NCBI GenBank assembly: GCA_903899985.1
Contig: CAIULL010000253.1
Coordinates: forward strand, 1 to 46,996
From: an uncultured Schlesneria sp.
Lineage (GTDB): Bacteria; Planctomycetota; Planctomycetia; Planctomycetales; Planctomycetaceae
Reading direction: 5' to 3'
DNA length: 46,996 nucleotides
Shown here: one piece after another, positions 19,754-29,861 of the stretch
How positions within the stretch are numbered: position 1 is the stretch's first letter
Layout of the letters: each line of letters begins with the position of its first letter
Notes under the pieces: model-generated
Told to the model about the DNA's origin: nothing
What the model saw: the letters and a program-made list of their open reading frames with translations, nothing else
Databases searched by the model: none
Translations under genes and position numbers: made by a program

Positions 19754-21328
19754 TCATGGTGTTTCGTTGATCCGATTTCGAATCGACGTAACACTCGCAT
19801 CCAGATCGCTGGTGTTTGTATCCAGATCGATGGTTGAGTGCAGTTCGAGCGACGTCAATGGTTCTGCCGTGGCCAATTGATGGTGAAGAACTGTGATGTC
19901 GGCATCGGATGGGTCATGGCCAATTTGGTGACGTTGAGAGACTCGTTCCTGCATGACGGCCACTGGTGCGTGGCAGGCTACGATGATAAACGGAACCCCC
20001 AGTTCTGTGGCGAGAGACGCAAATTCAAGGCGATCTGATTGTTTAAGAAATGCCGCGTCGATGAGGACTGGATAGCCTGACGCAACGACGGTTCTGGCGA
20101 GTGACTGCAATTGAAGATAGGTCTGCCGCGATGTTTCGGACGAATACATTTCGTTGCCGGCTGGTGGAATCGACGGATTTGTCGGCCAGGCACCCATCAG
20201 TCGCTTTCGTTCGACGTCCGACCGTATTTGCACAGCACCGAATGTCTCGGCAATTTTTCTTGCGACAAATGACTTACCGCTTCCAGAGACCCCGTGCATG
20301 ATGACGATTGCCGAGCGTCCAGAATTCGTCAGAGTTGTGGCGAGTTCGACATAACTTTTCAGTAAACCAAGCTGTCGCTGCTGTTCTTCGGACGATAGCT
20401 CTGATTGCCGGAGTCGAATCGAAGCCACCTTGGCTCGAACCAGTGCCCGATACGCTAGGTAGTATTTCAAAACATGCAGACCCTGATAATCACCTGTCTG
20501 TTCGAGCCAGACGTTCAAGGCTCGCCATGCCAGACGAGATGCACCCCGGTCATGGAGATCCATCACGAGAAAGGCGACATCGCTTATCGCGTCGATCCAG
20601 CGAAGATTGGGATTGAATTCGAGACAATCGAACAGCGTCGGTTTTCTGCGATACATTACAATGTTGCCTAAATGAAGATCACCGTGGCATTCGCGAATCC
20701 AGCCTTGTTCCTTTCGCATTAGAAACGACGAATTCAAACGCTGCCATTCTTCCATGACCCAAACATTCAAGGGAGCTAATTGTTCGCGGACATCATCGGA
20801 TAAGGAGGTCTTCGCCAATTCATCAAGGCAGGCTTGAACGGTTGAACGAATCAGTTCTGGCGAGCCGAAGTGTGACTCAGGTGAAGCGACAGCAGCCAGC
20901 CGATGCAGTTCGGCGACGGCTTGTGCCAAATGATCGACGGATTCGACGGTCAATTCGTTTCGGGCGAGACATTGCTCGAACAGGTCGGCTTGAATGAACT
21001 GACGCATGCGGACGGCGTATTCGAGAATTGTCCCGTTGCCGCCGAACTGTGGCCCGTCGAATCCATCGACCAGTGCCACGACTCCGTCGTACAAGGAGGG
21101 GGCCGTTCGCCGATTGAGTCGTACTTCTTCGAGACAAGCGGCATGACGTCGTTCAAGTGTTGAGAAATCAACAAATCCGAAATTGACCGGCTTTTTCAAC
21201 TTGTAAGCCCAGTCGCCGGTCAGAATGACCCATGAAATATGCGTTTGAAGCAACAGGATTTCTGACACGGGATGCGGATAAATTCCCGGGTCATCGATCG
21301 AGTTCAGCCAATCGGGATGCTGCGACAT
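19754..21328 (-). CDS. Aminoglycoside-phosphotransferase-like / AAA P-loop kinase fusion
   Basis: 524 residues. The N-terminal half is an APH-type kinase-like domain with HGDLHLGN (catalytic-loop type) and FDCLEFNPNLRWIDAISDVAF. The C-terminal part begins a P-loop (IVIMHGVSGSGKSFVARKIAE, Walker A GxSGSGKS) like small-molecule or zeta-toxin-type kinases. This two-domain arrangement is common in bacteria and its substrate is unestablished. The frame continues upstream to 21535 but would overlap the uspA-type gene; the ATG at 21328 lies 20 bp after that gene ends and matches the usual family start (HPDWLNSIDDPGIYPH). The ribosome binding site is weak, so translation may be coupled. Confidence 0.85.
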   Translation of the reverse strand: MSQHPDWLNSIDDPGIYPHPVSEILLLQTHISWVILTGDWAYKLKKPVNFGFVDFSTLERRHAACLEEVRLNRRTAPSLYDGVVALVDGFDGPQFGGNGTILEYAVRMRQFIQADLFEQCLARNELTVESVDHLAQAVAELHRLAAVASPESHFGSPELIRSTVQACLDELAKTSLSDDVREQLAPLNVWVMEEWQRLNSSFLMRKEQGWIRECHGDLHLGNIVMYRRKPTLFDCLEFNPNLRWIDAISDVAFLVMDLHDRGASRLAWRALNVWLEQTGDYQGLHVLKYYLAYRALVRAKVASIRLRQSELSSEEQQRQLGLLKSYVELATTLTNSGRSAIVIMHGVSGSGKSFVARKIAETFGAVQIRSDVERKRLMGAWPTNPSIPPAGNEMYSSETSRQTYLQLQSLARTVVASGYPVLIDAAFLKQSDRLEFASLATELGVPFIIVACHAPVAVMQERVSQRHQIGHDPSDADITVLHHQLATAEPLTSLELHSTIDLDTNTSDLDASVTSIRNRINETP

Positions 21329-21348
21329 AGGTATAATGTCTTGCTGGT

Positions 21349-21828
21349 CTACATAAATCGAGGCGCCAGCACAGGCATTGTCACTGGACGCAGGATCGGT
21401 TGTTCTTTCGGGTCTCGGTCGCGGACGCTGAGGACCGGGCAACGAGCATGTTGCAGAACATATTCTGCGACGCTGCCGAAAAGCAAATGTTTTAAACCTG
21501 TTCGACCGTGGGTCCCCATGACGATCAAATCGCATTGGCGATCCTGAGCGATCCAGCAGATGACTTCACCAGGGGGGCCTGCGTGCAAAAGTCGCTCGAT
21601 TTTGTGTGAGTGAGGTGAATCAAACAGAACGCCATCGAGTTCTTGCTGAATTCCGGGATCGCGAGGATGCTCCTGTCCGGTCAGCGTCCAAGTTGAGGGA
21701 GTATCAAAAGCGTGGAACAGTAACAATTCGGCCTTCGAATCAATCGCAAGTTGCTCGGCATAACCGACCGCCTTTACAGCGGTGTCGGAAAAATCGGTCG
21801 GACAGAGGATTCGTGTGATCGATTGCAT
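21349..21828 (-). CDS. Universal stress protein (UspA family)
   Basis: 159 residues forming a single USP domain: ILCPTDFSDTAVKAVGYAEQLA at the start and the ATP-binding signature VMGTHGRTGLKHLLFGSVAEYVL (G-2x-G-9x-G-S). A nucleotide-binding, dimerising stress protein in the cytosol. ATG start with GAAAG 6 bases upstream. It sits between a hypothetical gene (43 bp upstream) and the APH/AAA gene (20 bp downstream), which suggests a three-gene stress-related operon. Confidence 0.93.
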   Translation of the reverse strand: MQSITRILCPTDFSDTAVKAVGYAEQLAIDSKAELLLFHAFDTPSTWTLTGQEHPRDPGIQQELDGVLFDSPHSHKIERLLHAGPPGEVICWIAQDRQCDLIVMGTHGRTGLKHLLFGSVAEYVLQHARCPVLSVRDRDPKEQPILRPVTMPVLAPRFM

Positions 21829-21870
21829 GATTGCTTTCTTTCAGATGTCACGAGCGAAGCGATGGGGTTG

Positions 21871-22317
21871 TTACTGACTTCGAAATCCCATTCGACGGCG
21901 GGAATCCTTGCCTGAGTCGTGATGTGCGTGAGAGAGGCAGCCATTCAAATAGGATTCCAAATCAGCCTTCAAATGTGGGTCGATCGATTCTCGACAGAAT
22001 TTCAATTCAAAATCAGTTCGGTCACTGTGGTTGTGCCGATGACAGGTCCATGCGTCAGAGTATTCCTGTTTGAACAGGCCTTCCAGCAAAACCTGTATTG
22101 GCTCAACGATTGCTGGCGAGAGAGCGAGGTCATCTCGTTTCTTCCATTCGTGCTGCTGCTGTGTATAGACCCAGGCGGAACTGGCGGTTTTTCCTTCATG
22201 CACAATTCGAACCTGCATGCCGGACTCTCCTTCCCGAATTGCTTGAGTCAGTCGGTGGCAAAGTTCACGACGAGCGTCGTCGACTGATGCAACAGGAAGG
22301 GCAACTTTTGGGGACAT
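21871..22317 (-). CDS. Hypothetical protein ahead of uspA-type gene
   Basis: 148 residues, acidic in the middle and His/Arg-rich at the C terminus (GCLSHAHHDSGKDSRRRMGF), with no signal peptide or span. I do not recognise a domain. The ATG has TCGGAG about 7 bases upstream, and the stop lies 42 bp before the usp gene on the same strand, so it is probably the first gene of that operon. The last residues could bind metal, but this is only composition. Confidence 0.6.
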   Translation of the reverse strand: MSPKVALPVASVDDARRELCHRLTQAIREGESGMQVRIVHEGKTASSAWVYTQQQHEWKKRDDLALSPAIVEPIQVLLEGLFKQEYSDAWTCHRHNHSDRTDFELKFCRESIDPHLKADLESYLNGCLSHAHHDSGKDSRRRMGFRSQ

Positions 22318-22885
22318 CGTATTCTCCGAATCGGATGTGTAAGAACAGATCGACGTGGAGCACGTGGCATTCCACTAACTCGCAAAATGGGCAAGCGATT
22401 CGCGTTTCAACATCATTAGACGCAATTTCTTCGATCAAGCGGAAGCTTTGGTTCGAGTTCAGTATGTCGGAGGATCTTAAGTCGCGGGGAATTCAAGGGA
22501 TGACGGGCGGAGGCTTCAGTCAGTGATCCCTGTTGAGGAAAAACGGCTGACGCTGAACTTGTTTTATGGGGGTGGGGCAATCGAATGGAACTTATCCAGT
22601 TGGCAGAAAATCGCCAGTCAACGTTCTGAGAGCGTGAGGAAATTTGAGTTTTCCAATTTTGCGAGATATTCAAACAGAGGCGGGCGCCTGAAGTCGTTGT
22701 TTTGTTGGAGATGAGGTCCGGGTGGGTTGTTCAGAGATCCGGTCGATGCGGCTTAACACGTTTTTTTGTTGAATTCGGGTGGCTGGCGAGATGGAATTCA
22801 TTGTCGAATCCGTGTTTAATCCTCGACCACGATGGATTTATCCATTTCCTTTACTGGTTGCGTGTAAATTTCGGAGACGGTTTCG
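22318..22885. other. Divergent intergenic region
   Basis: 568 bp between the minus-strand hypothetical/usp operon and acs. It must hold promoters for both. One imperfect palindrome (GTGGAgcacgtggcatTCCAC, about 22355-22375) is visible. No convincing gene or promoter pair can be named. Confidence 0.4.
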
Positions 22886-24832
22886 ATGTCTGGCGAAAAT
22901 ATTCAGAGTGTTCTTCAGGAAACTCGTTCATTCCCACCCACAGCCGAATTTGTCAAACAGGCCAATATCAGCACGGAAGCTCAGTATCAGCAGATGTGGA
23001 CACAGGCGAAAAATGATCCGGCCAGCTTTTGGGGTGAGTTGGCCAGCAATCTGCACTGGTTCAAGAAGTGGGATCACGTGTTGCAGGGTGAAATGCCTGA
23101 GACGAAGTGGTTCGTAGGTGGCAAAATCAACGCCAGCTATAACTGCATTGATCGGCATTTGACCACGTGGCGGAAGAACAAGGCCGCGATCATCTGGGAA
23201 GGGGAACCGGGCGACACTCGCGTACTGACTTATCAGGACTTGCATCGCGAGGTCTCCAAATTTGCGAACGTGCTGAAGAAGTTAGGGGTCACGACCGGAG
23301 ACCGCGTGACGTTGTATATGCCGATGATTCCCGAGTTGGCGATTGCCATGCTTGCCTGTGCTCGAATCGGTGCGACGCATTCGATTATTTTCGGTGGGTT
23401 CAGCGCGGACGCCGTGGCCGATCGAAATAATGATGCTCAAGCCAAACTCATCGTCACAGCCGATGGAAGCTGGCGGAGGGGCAAAGAGATTCTGCTGAAG
23501 CAAGCGGTCGATCAAAGTCTGGAGAAGTCACCCAGCGTACAGCGGGTTGTTGTCGTGCGTCGGACAGGGATGCCAGTTCATATGGTTCCGGATCGCGATT
23601 ATTGGTGGCATGATCTGATGTCAGACGCTCCCTCGGATTGCGATGCCGTGGAACTTGATGCCGAACATCCGTTGTTCATCCTCTACACATCGGGCAGTAC
23701 GGGCAAACCGAAGGGTGTGATGCATTCGACCGGTGGTTATACGCTCGGCACGATGATGACATCGAAATGGGTGTTTGACCTCAAAGAAGAAGACACATAC
23801 TGGTGTACCGCCGATATCGGCTGGATCACTGGTCATAGCTACATCGTTTATGGACCGCTCGCCAATGGTGCAACAACGGTGATGTACGAGGGGGCACCAA
23901 ACTGGCCGCATGACGGACGATTCTGGGAAATCATCGAACGCTACAAGGTCAATATTTTCTATACAGCACCGACGGCGATTCGAGCTTTCATCAAGTGGGG
24001 GGATCACTGGCCGGCTAAGTACGATTTATCAAGTTTGCGATTGCTGGGCTCGGTTGGTGAGCCGATTAATCCTGAAGCGTGGATGTGGTATCACAAGGTG
24101 ATTGGACAGGAGCGTTGTCCAATCGTTGACACCTGGTGGCAGACGGAAACCGGCGCGATCATGATTTCGCCACTTCCTGGAATTACCGCGACCAAACCAG
24201 GCAGTTGTACGCGACCGCTTCCGGGTGTTGTGGCGGACATTGTTAATAAGGATGGCGTGAGTCTGGGGCCGAACGAAGGTGGGCTGCTGGTGATGAAGCA
24301 GCCGTGGCCATCGATGCTTCGGACTCTGTATGGCGACCACGAACGATTCAAGCAGACGTATTTCAGTACAATTCCAGGTTGCTACTTCGCGGGTGATGGT
24401 GCTCGTAAGGATGAAGACGGATACACGTGGGTGATGGGGCGCGTAGATGATGTCCTGAATGTGGCAGGTCATCGGTTGAGTACGATGGAGGTTGAGTCGG
24501 CGCTTGTTGCTCATGCAGAGGTCGCTGAGGCGGCCGTCGTCGGTTTTCCTCATGAGATCAAGGGAGAAGGCATCTGTTGTTTCGTGTCACTAAAGAATGG
24601 TTCCGGAAGTGATTCGTTGGAGAAGGATTTGATTGCGCACGTCCGAAAACAGATCGGTGCGTTGGCGACCCCTGACAAGATCCGATTCACACCGGCGCTG
24701 CCAAAAACCCGAAGCGGTAAGATCATGAGGCGTTTACTTCGCGACATTGCTGCCGGTCGGGAATCAGCGGGCGATACAACGACGCTCGAAGATATTTCCG
24801 TTTTGGCCAAACTGCGCGAGCAAGAAGAATAG
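22886..24832 (+). CDS. acs: Acetyl-CoA synthetase (acetate-CoA ligase)
   Basis: 648 residues, the normal Acs length. Activates acetate with ATP to acetyl-AMP and then acetyl-CoA in the cytosol. Signatures: [19 protein letters not shown] (phosphate loop), [11 protein letters not shown] (adenine and acetyl pocket with the conserved Trp), [20 protein letters not shown] (hinge Asp region), and near the end [10 protein letters not shown], whose Lys is the acetylation-controlled catalytic residue. ATG with CGGAGA 9 bases upstream. No acetylase or deacetylase gene is adjacent. Confidence 0.97.
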   Translation: MSGENIQSVLQETRSFPPTAEFVKQANISTEAQYQQMWTQAKNDPASFWGELASNLHWFKKWDHVLQGEMPETKWFVGGKINASYNCIDRHLTTWRKNKAAIIWEGEPGDTRVLTYQDLHREVSKFANVLKKLGVTTGDRVTLYMPMIPELAIAMLACARIGATHSIIFGGFSADAVADRNNDAQAKLIVTADGSWRRGKEILLKQAVDQSLEKSPSVQRVVVVRRTGMPVHMVPDRDYWWHDLMSDAPSDCDAVELDAEHPLFILYTSGSTGKPKGVMHSTGGYTLGTMMTSKWVFDLKEEDTYWCTADIGWITGHSYIVYGPLANGATTVMYEGAPNWPHDGRFWEIIERYKVNIFYTAPTAIRAFIKWGDHWPAKYDLSSLRLLGSVGEPINPEAWMWYHKVIGQERCPIVDTWWQTETGAIMISPLPGITATKPGSCTRPLPGVVADIVNKDGVSLGPNEGGLLVMKQPWPSMLRTLYGDHERFKQTYFSTIPGCYFAGDGARKDEDGYTWVMGRVDDVLNVAGHRLSTMEVESALVAHAEVAEAAVVGFPHEIKGEGICCFVSLKNGSGSDSLEKDLIAHVRKQIGALATPDKIRFTPALPKTRSGKIMRRLLRDIAAGRESAGDTTTLEDISVLAKLREQEE

Positions 24833-24875
24833 GATTGAAAAGGAAAGGTTCCGCCCTGCGCTTTATTCCCTTCGG

Positions 24876-24903
24876 TTGAACGTTGATCGGGGTTTGTTAG
24901 TAT
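24876..24903 (+). promoter_or_regulatory. Possible sigma70 promoter ahead of the rny block
   Basis: TTGAAC (24876-24881) and TAGTAT (24898-24903) are separated by 16 bp, in the gap after acs. The match is moderate, and there is no experimental or comparative support. Confidence 0.3.
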
Positions 24904-25049
24904 ACGGGTAGAATTTTTGGTTGTTGTCGTCGGCAGACGATAAATTTCCAGAAGCAACCGGGCCGATGGTGGTTCGGAGTAGAGTGGTTTGATGGCAGTC
25001 GTCAGACGGCTGTCTGTCGCTAAACGATTCATTTCGTGGAAGAGCCAGG

Positions 25050-25325
25050 ATGTTTTCATTTCTTGGCGATTTGTTCGGCCTGTTGATGGCATATCTCTGG
25101 AAATGGTTCCAGAGATCCGTGGAAGGACTTCACCAAGCCGTCGCCGGCTCGGTTGAGTTTTTCTTCGTCTGGCTGTACGGACCGCACAATTCGCCTCAGC
25201 AAACGATAGCCTCGGCGCGATCGTCAGTGGGTCCTCCCGGGGATACATTGGCGTGGCTGTGGTCGTTCGTTCGGCCGATTCCTCTGGCGTGCGTTCGTGT
25301 TCCAGCACGTCGCTCGATCCGCTAA
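25050..25325 (+). CDS. Possible small membrane-associated protein
   Basis: 91 residues: a hydrophobic/amphipathic N-terminal part (MFSFLGDLFGLLMAYLWKWF and VEFFFVWLYG) then a Pro/Arg-rich tail that looks less protein-like. ATG with GGAAGAG 6 bases upstream. It precedes rny by 145 bp. I do not recognise it; the hydrophobic first half favours a real gene, the tail does not. Confidence 0.4.
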   Translation: MFSFLGDLFGLLMAYLWKWFQRSVEGLHQAVAGSVEFFFVWLYGPHNSPQQTIASARSSVGPPGDTLAWLWSFVRPIPLACVRVPARRSIR

Positions 25326-25470
25326 TTTTCGTGATGCTCGGCCAATCTCTCTGAATAGCGACGCGTAATTTGCAATCGCGCATCGTCGGCGAACGCTTCC
25401 GCCGAACGAGTCCTGCGTTTTGCGTGAGGTCCGGTGGCTCTGTTGCCAGGATGATGAAGGGCGCTCACGT

Positions 25471-27009
25471 ATGGATGTTATTTCGATTTTGCTGGGGCTT
25501 GCCGGAGGCGGTGCATTTGGTTTTTTTGCGGAGCGATTGATTCGCGGCTCCGCGTTTAAATCGCGGGATGAGATTCTCGAGCAGGCCAAACGTGACGGCG
25601 AGAATTTACGCAAGACCGCCGAACTCACTGCGAAAGAAGAGGGGCTTCGTCGTCGTGAAGAAGTTGAAAAGGATTTGAATTCCCTGCGGGATGAGATTCG
25701 AAATCAGGAGAGAAAACTCGATAAGCGGGAGTCAGGCCTGAAGGATCAGCAGGACGACTTCGCTAAAAAAGAGCGGATGCTTGAAGCCACGCAGTTGAAG
25801 TTGTCTGAACGCGGCAAGGTTGTCGATGCTCGTGAGCGGGAATTGGAAAAGATCATCAAGCAAGAGCAAGAGCAGCTCTACAAGATCAGTGGTCTCGATC
25901 AAAAGACTGCGACTGCCATGTTGATGGATCAACTCGAGCGAGAGTTGAAAAACGAAACAGGGGCGCTCATTCTGAAGAATGAAGCGGAGCTGAAACAGCA
26001 GTCTGAGAAGCAGGCCCGCGAAATCATTGGAATGGCGATACAGAAGTACGCTTCAGCGCATACGTCGGAAACGACAGTTTCGACGGTTGACATTCCGAAC
26101 GATGAAATGAAGGGGCGAATTATCGGCCGTGAGGGGCGGAATATTCGAGCCTTCGAGAAAGCAACCGGCGTCGATGTCATCGTCGACGATACGCCAGGGG
26201 TCGTTGTTGTTTCCGCCTTCGATAGTGTCCGTCGCGAAACGGCAAAACAGGCGATGGTAAAATTGATCCAGGACGGTCGCATTCACCCGACTCGTATCGA
26301 CGAAATTGTCCTTGAAACTCAGAAGGAAATGGAAGAATTCATCCGGCGTCAGGGTGCAGAAGCAGCGCAGGAAGCGGACGTACCGAACCTTCACGAAAAG
26401 CTGGTTGATTTGATGGGACGACTTTACTTCAGGACCAGCTATAGCCAGAACGTGTTGCGGCATTCGATCGAAGTTGCTCATTTGACTGGTATGATGGCCG
26501 TGCAGCTGGGATTGAATGGAAATCTCGCTCGTCGCTGTGGATTTCTTCACGACATCGGTAAGGCGGCTGACCACGAAATGGAAGGTGGCCATCCTGCAGT
26601 TGGTGCTGAACTGCTCAAAAGATATGGCGAAAAAGGGGAGGTTGTTCACGCTGCCAAAGGCCACCACGACGATATTCGTCCAGAATATATCTATACTGTC
26701 CTTGTTGCTGCGGCCGATGCGTGCTCGGCTTCGCGCCCAGGAGCACGCCGCGAAACGCTTGAGAAGTACGTTCGCCGTCTCGAAGAACTCGAAACTCTTG
26801 CCTGTGGCTTTCCTGGAGTTGAGCAGGCCTTTGCCGTTCAGGCAGGCCGTGAGATTCGCGTGATTGTCAATCCGGCTGACGTTAATGACCGGGAAGCTGC
26901 TAAACTGTGTCGTGATCTGGCGACTTCGATCGAACAACAATTGACCTATCCAGGTGAAGTCAAGGTGACAGTGCTGCGCGAGACACGCGTCATCGAATAT
27001 GCGAAATAA
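25471..27009 (+). CDS. rny: Ribonuclease Y
   Basis: 512 residues, as usual for RNase Y, the membrane-tethered endoribonuclease that starts mRNA decay. Parts in order: N-terminal span with a Gly-rich face ([16 protein letters not shown]), a long coiled coil (about 30-190), a KH domain ([20 protein letters not shown]), and an HD domain ([15 protein letters not shown] and [12 protein letters not shown]) with the metal-binding His-Asp pair. The frame opens 17 codons earlier, but the ATG at 25471 directly starts the membrane anchor and has GAAGGG 10 bases upstream. The next gene, a helicase, begins 3 bp after the stop. Confidence 0.97.
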   Translation: MDVISILLGLAGGGAFGFFAERLIRGSAFKSRDEILEQAKRDGENLRKTAELTAKEEGLRRREEVEKDLNSLRDEIRNQERKLDKRESGLKDQQDDFAKKERMLEATQLKLSERGKVVDARERELEKIIKQEQEQLYKISGLDQKTATAMLMDQLERELKNETGALILKNEAELKQQSEKQAREIIGMAIQKYASAHTSETTVSTVDIPNDEMKGRIIGREGRNIRAFEKATGVDVIVDDTPGVVVVSAFDSVRRETAKQAMVKLIQDGRIHPTRIDEIVLETQKEMEEFIRRQGAEAAQEADVPNLHEKLVDLMGRLYFRTSYSQNVLRHSIEVAHLTGMMAVQLGLNGNLARRCGFLHDIGKAADHEMEGGHPAVGAELLKRYGEKGEVVHAAKGHHDDIRPEYIYTVLVAAADACSASRPGARRETLEKYVRRLEELETLACGFPGVEQAFAVQAGREIRVIVNPADVNDREAAKLCRDLATSIEQQLTYPGEVKVTVLRETRVIEYAK

Positions 27010-27012
27010 AAA

Positions 27013-29592
27013 ATGAACAATCTGCCTCCCGGAACGATCTCGCGCGACGATCTGGCCTTGAGATATCTCGATTCGCTTCCTTATGTCCCTTATCCAGTAC
27101 AAGAGGAGGCGTTACTGAAGTGGTTTGAAACGACTCAGGGGGTAATGGTTTGTGCTCCGACCGGAACTGGAAAGACGCTAATCGCTGAGGCAGCAGCTTT
27201 TGAGGCTCTCCACACGGGACAGACGATCTATTACACGACTCCTCTGATCGCCTTAACCGATCAAAAGTTTACGGAACTTCAGGATTCGGCTGAGCGATGG
27301 GGATTTCGACGTGATCAAGTCGGTCTCGTGACAGGCAACCGGCGAGTGAACCCGCAGGCGAACGTTCTTGTCGTGGTTGCCGAAATTTTATTAAACCGAT
27401 TGCTGACCTCTCACTGGGCGGCTCACGAAGAAGCGACAGCCGAAAAGGTACGTCAGGTTGCTGCGGCTCATCTCAAGGCCGAATCGGCCAAGGACCACGG
27501 TGGAGCACTGCATTCCTACAAGGATCTGATTGGTTGGGACGATGAATTAGTGGAGGAACTGGCTGAGGAAGCGGCTAGCCCAGTCAGTGCTCCTTCCCCG
27601 CTCGCGCTTGATTTTGATCGTGTTTCAGCCGTCGTGATGGACGAATTCCATAACTTTTCGGACCTCGAACGAGGTATTGTTTGGGAGTTTTCGTTAGCGC
27701 TGTTGCCGAAGCATATTCGGTTGCTGTTGCTTTCCGCGACGATTGGCAATTCGGGTAAATTCGTCACTTGGTGTCGCAGGACTCACGATCGTGCACTTGA
27801 GCTCGTGCAGAGTACCGACCGGCGAGTACCGCTCCAATTTCATTGGGTTGGTGACAAGTTTCTGACGGATCATTTGGAAGAAATGGCCGGTGGTGATGAA
27901 ACAAATCGGAAGACCCCTGCGCTAGTTTTCTGTTTCAATCGAGACGAATGCTGGAATGTTGCCGAGGAGTTAAAGGGAAAAGCGATGCTGGCCAGCGGTC
28001 AGCAGAAAAAGCTGATTGCAGCTCTGGATAAATACGAATGGGCTAAGGGAGTTGGTCCAAAGCTGAAACAATTGCTAATGCGTGGCGTCGGCGTTCATCA
28101 TGCAGGGTTATTACCGAAATACAAAAAGATCGTTGAAGACCTGTTTCAGAAAAAGCTGCTGACCATTTGCGTTTGTACCGAGACGCTCGCCGCAGGAATT
28201 AACCTTCCCGCGCGATCGGTCGTCTTACCTTCGTTAATGAAGGGGAAGCCGGGCGATCTGAAGCTGATCGACCCGAGTTCGGCACACCAGATTTTTGGAC
28301 GCGCGGGACGTCCACAATTTGATACCGAAGGGCATGTCTATGCCTTGGCACACGAGGATGATGTCCGGATTTTGAAATGGCGTGAGCAGTATGATTCGAT
28401 TCCTGAGGACACTAGAGACTTTGGTTTAATTAAAGCGAAGAAGGCATTAAAGAAGAAAATGCCGACGAGGAATCCGAACCGCCAGTACTGGAATGAACAG
28501 CAGTTTGAAAAGCTTCGATTTGCAACTCCGGGAGATCTTGCCAGTCGCGGTCCCTTACCGTGGCGTTTGCTGGCTTACATGTTGCAGCTCTCGCCTGAAG
28601 TTGATCGACTTCGCAGACTCGTCCAGAAACGTCTGATGGAACCCAAGCAACTGGACGCGAGCGAAAAACATCTCGAACGAATGTTGATCTCGCTTCATGC
28701 AGGCGATTTTATCAAGCTGACGCCAGAGCCCCCTCCTCCCCCAACGGTTTCAAAAGCGGAAGCAGCCCCCCCTTCACCGCCGGAAAACGAAAAGAAGGCA
28801 ACCTGGTTATCGAAGCATTTGCAAAAAGCCGTTGACGAAAAGCAGGAAGCAAAAACGGGCAAGAAAATTGATCACGCAGCCGAAGAACGAGAGAAAAATC
28901 GCTATCGACCGATTCTCGCTGAGCCAACTGAACGGCTCGAGCAACTTTTTGCCTTTCGAAGTGTCAATCCGGTCTACGGAATGTTTTTATTGGAACATCT
29001 CGGTTTGGCCGATTGGACTGAACGAATGCTGATCTTTGAAAGTGTGTTGGAACTTCCGCGGGCGCTGATTCGTCATGTTCGAGTTCCCCCGCCATTTCGG
29101 CTTCCGCCGGGCCCGCTTGCTAAGGAACGACTCGACATTGAGATCGTGCAAAGGGGTTTGATACCGGCAGGGGATCTTTACCCGGAATTCGACCCCGATA
29201 TCCCACCTGAAGAACGAAAATATGCGCCGACCCTTGCCGACAAGCTGCGAATGTTATTCGATTCAGAATATCCTGATGTGACTGACGTTATGGTTCAGCC
29301 GGTGATGGTGGCCGCCGAATTATTGTTGAACTGGAATGGTAATTTCTTCAACTTCGTTTCGAGCCGCGACCTGACTCGACAGGAAGGTTTGATTTTCCGG
29401 CATCTCCTGCGGATGGTCTTATTACTGGACGAATTTCGGCAGGTGACTCCAATTGGCGTAGATCCGATTGTCTGGCAGGGAGAACTTGGCGAAACGGCAG
29501 AACGACTGACGGCGTGTTGCCGAAGTGTCGACCCAAGCTGGACCGATTCAATGCTCGCGCAACCCGATAATTCGGATTTCATTGAACGTTAG
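27013..29592 (+). CDS. Ski2/Mtr4-like DEAD/DEAH-box RNA helicase
   Basis: 859 residues of a superfamily 2 helicase. Motif I is CAPTGTGKTLIAEAAA (about 48-62), motif II is VVMDEFHNFSDLE (DEFH form), motif III LLSATIGN, and motif VI QIFGRAGRPQFDTEGHVYAL. A Pro-rich then Lys/Glu-rich insert (about 573-625) separates the helicase core from a C-terminal helical domain. The arrangement (DExH, GRAGRP) resembles Ski2-like RNA helicases. It starts 3 bp after rny without its own ribosome binding site, so translation is probably coupled, and an RNA-decay role with RNase Y is inferred. Confidence 0.88.
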   Translation: MNNLPPGTISRDDLALRYLDSLPYVPYPVQEEALLKWFETTQGVMVCAPTGTGKTLIAEAAAFEALHTGQTIYYTTPLIALTDQKFTELQDSAERWGFRRDQVGLVTGNRRVNPQANVLVVVAEILLNRLLTSHWAAHEEATAEKVRQVAAAHLKAESAKDHGGALHSYKDLIGWDDELVEELAEEAASPVSAPSPLALDFDRVSAVVMDEFHNFSDLERGIVWEFSLALLPKHIRLLLLSATIGNSGKFVTWCRRTHDRALELVQSTDRRVPLQFHWVGDKFLTDHLEEMAGGDETNRKTPALVFCFNRDECWNVAEELKGKAMLASGQQKKLIAALDKYEWAKGVGPKLKQLLMRGVGVHHAGLLPKYKKIVEDLFQKKLLTICVCTETLAAGINLPARSVVLPSLMKGKPGDLKLIDPSSAHQIFGRAGRPQFDTEGHVYALAHEDDVRILKWREQYDSIPEDTRDFGLIKAKKALKKKMPTRNPNRQYWNEQQFEKLRFATPGDLASRGPLPWRLLAYMLQLSPEVDRLRRLVQKRLMEPKQLDASEKHLERMLISLHAGDFIKLTPEPPPPPTVSKAEAAPPSPPENEKKATWLSKHLQKAVDEKQEAKTGKKIDHAAEEREKNRYRPILAEPTERLEQLFAFRSVNPVYGMFLLEHLGLADWTERMLIFESVLELPRALIRHVRVPPPFRLPPGPLAKERLDIEIVQRGLIPAGDLYPEFDPDIPPEERKYAPTLADKLRMLFDSEYPDVTDVMVQPVMVAAELLLNWNGNFFNFVSSRDLTRQEGLIFRHLLRMVLLLDEFRQVTPIGVDPIVWQGELGETAERLTACCRSVDPSWTDSMLAQPDNSDFIER

Positions 29593-29861
29593 TTGCAGTT
29601 TGAAAATCGCGCATCCGAACATGTGGCGAATCGTTCAAATGTTCGTTTGATGAATGAAACAATTCGTCGTTTCAGAATTCCTCAGAAACAGATTTTGAAT
29701 CAATTAAGGGTGTGTAAGAGTATCCACGACCTAGTAGGAAGATTTGCTGACAGCATCTTTTCGGGATGGAAAAATACTGAAAGGCGTTATCATATCAACC
29801 AGTGATACAGAGGGGGCAACGGCCTCACGATGACTGTTCCTGACCTATTGGAAATTCAGAC
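29593..29861. other. Gap without a supported gene
   Basis: 269 bp between the helicase and the Cys-rich protein gene. A 70-codon frame continues directly from the helicase stop but has no ribosome binding site and no protein-like features. Confidence 0.4.

Noticed and set aside
24550-25383. 277-codon minus-strand ORF over the acs end and the gap before rny
   Set aside because: Mostly antisense to the conserved acs C terminus and very rich in Arg/Ser/Thr.
26053-27102. 349-codon minus-strand ORF opposite rny
   Set aside because: Antisense shadow of a clear rny gene; composition is not protein-like.
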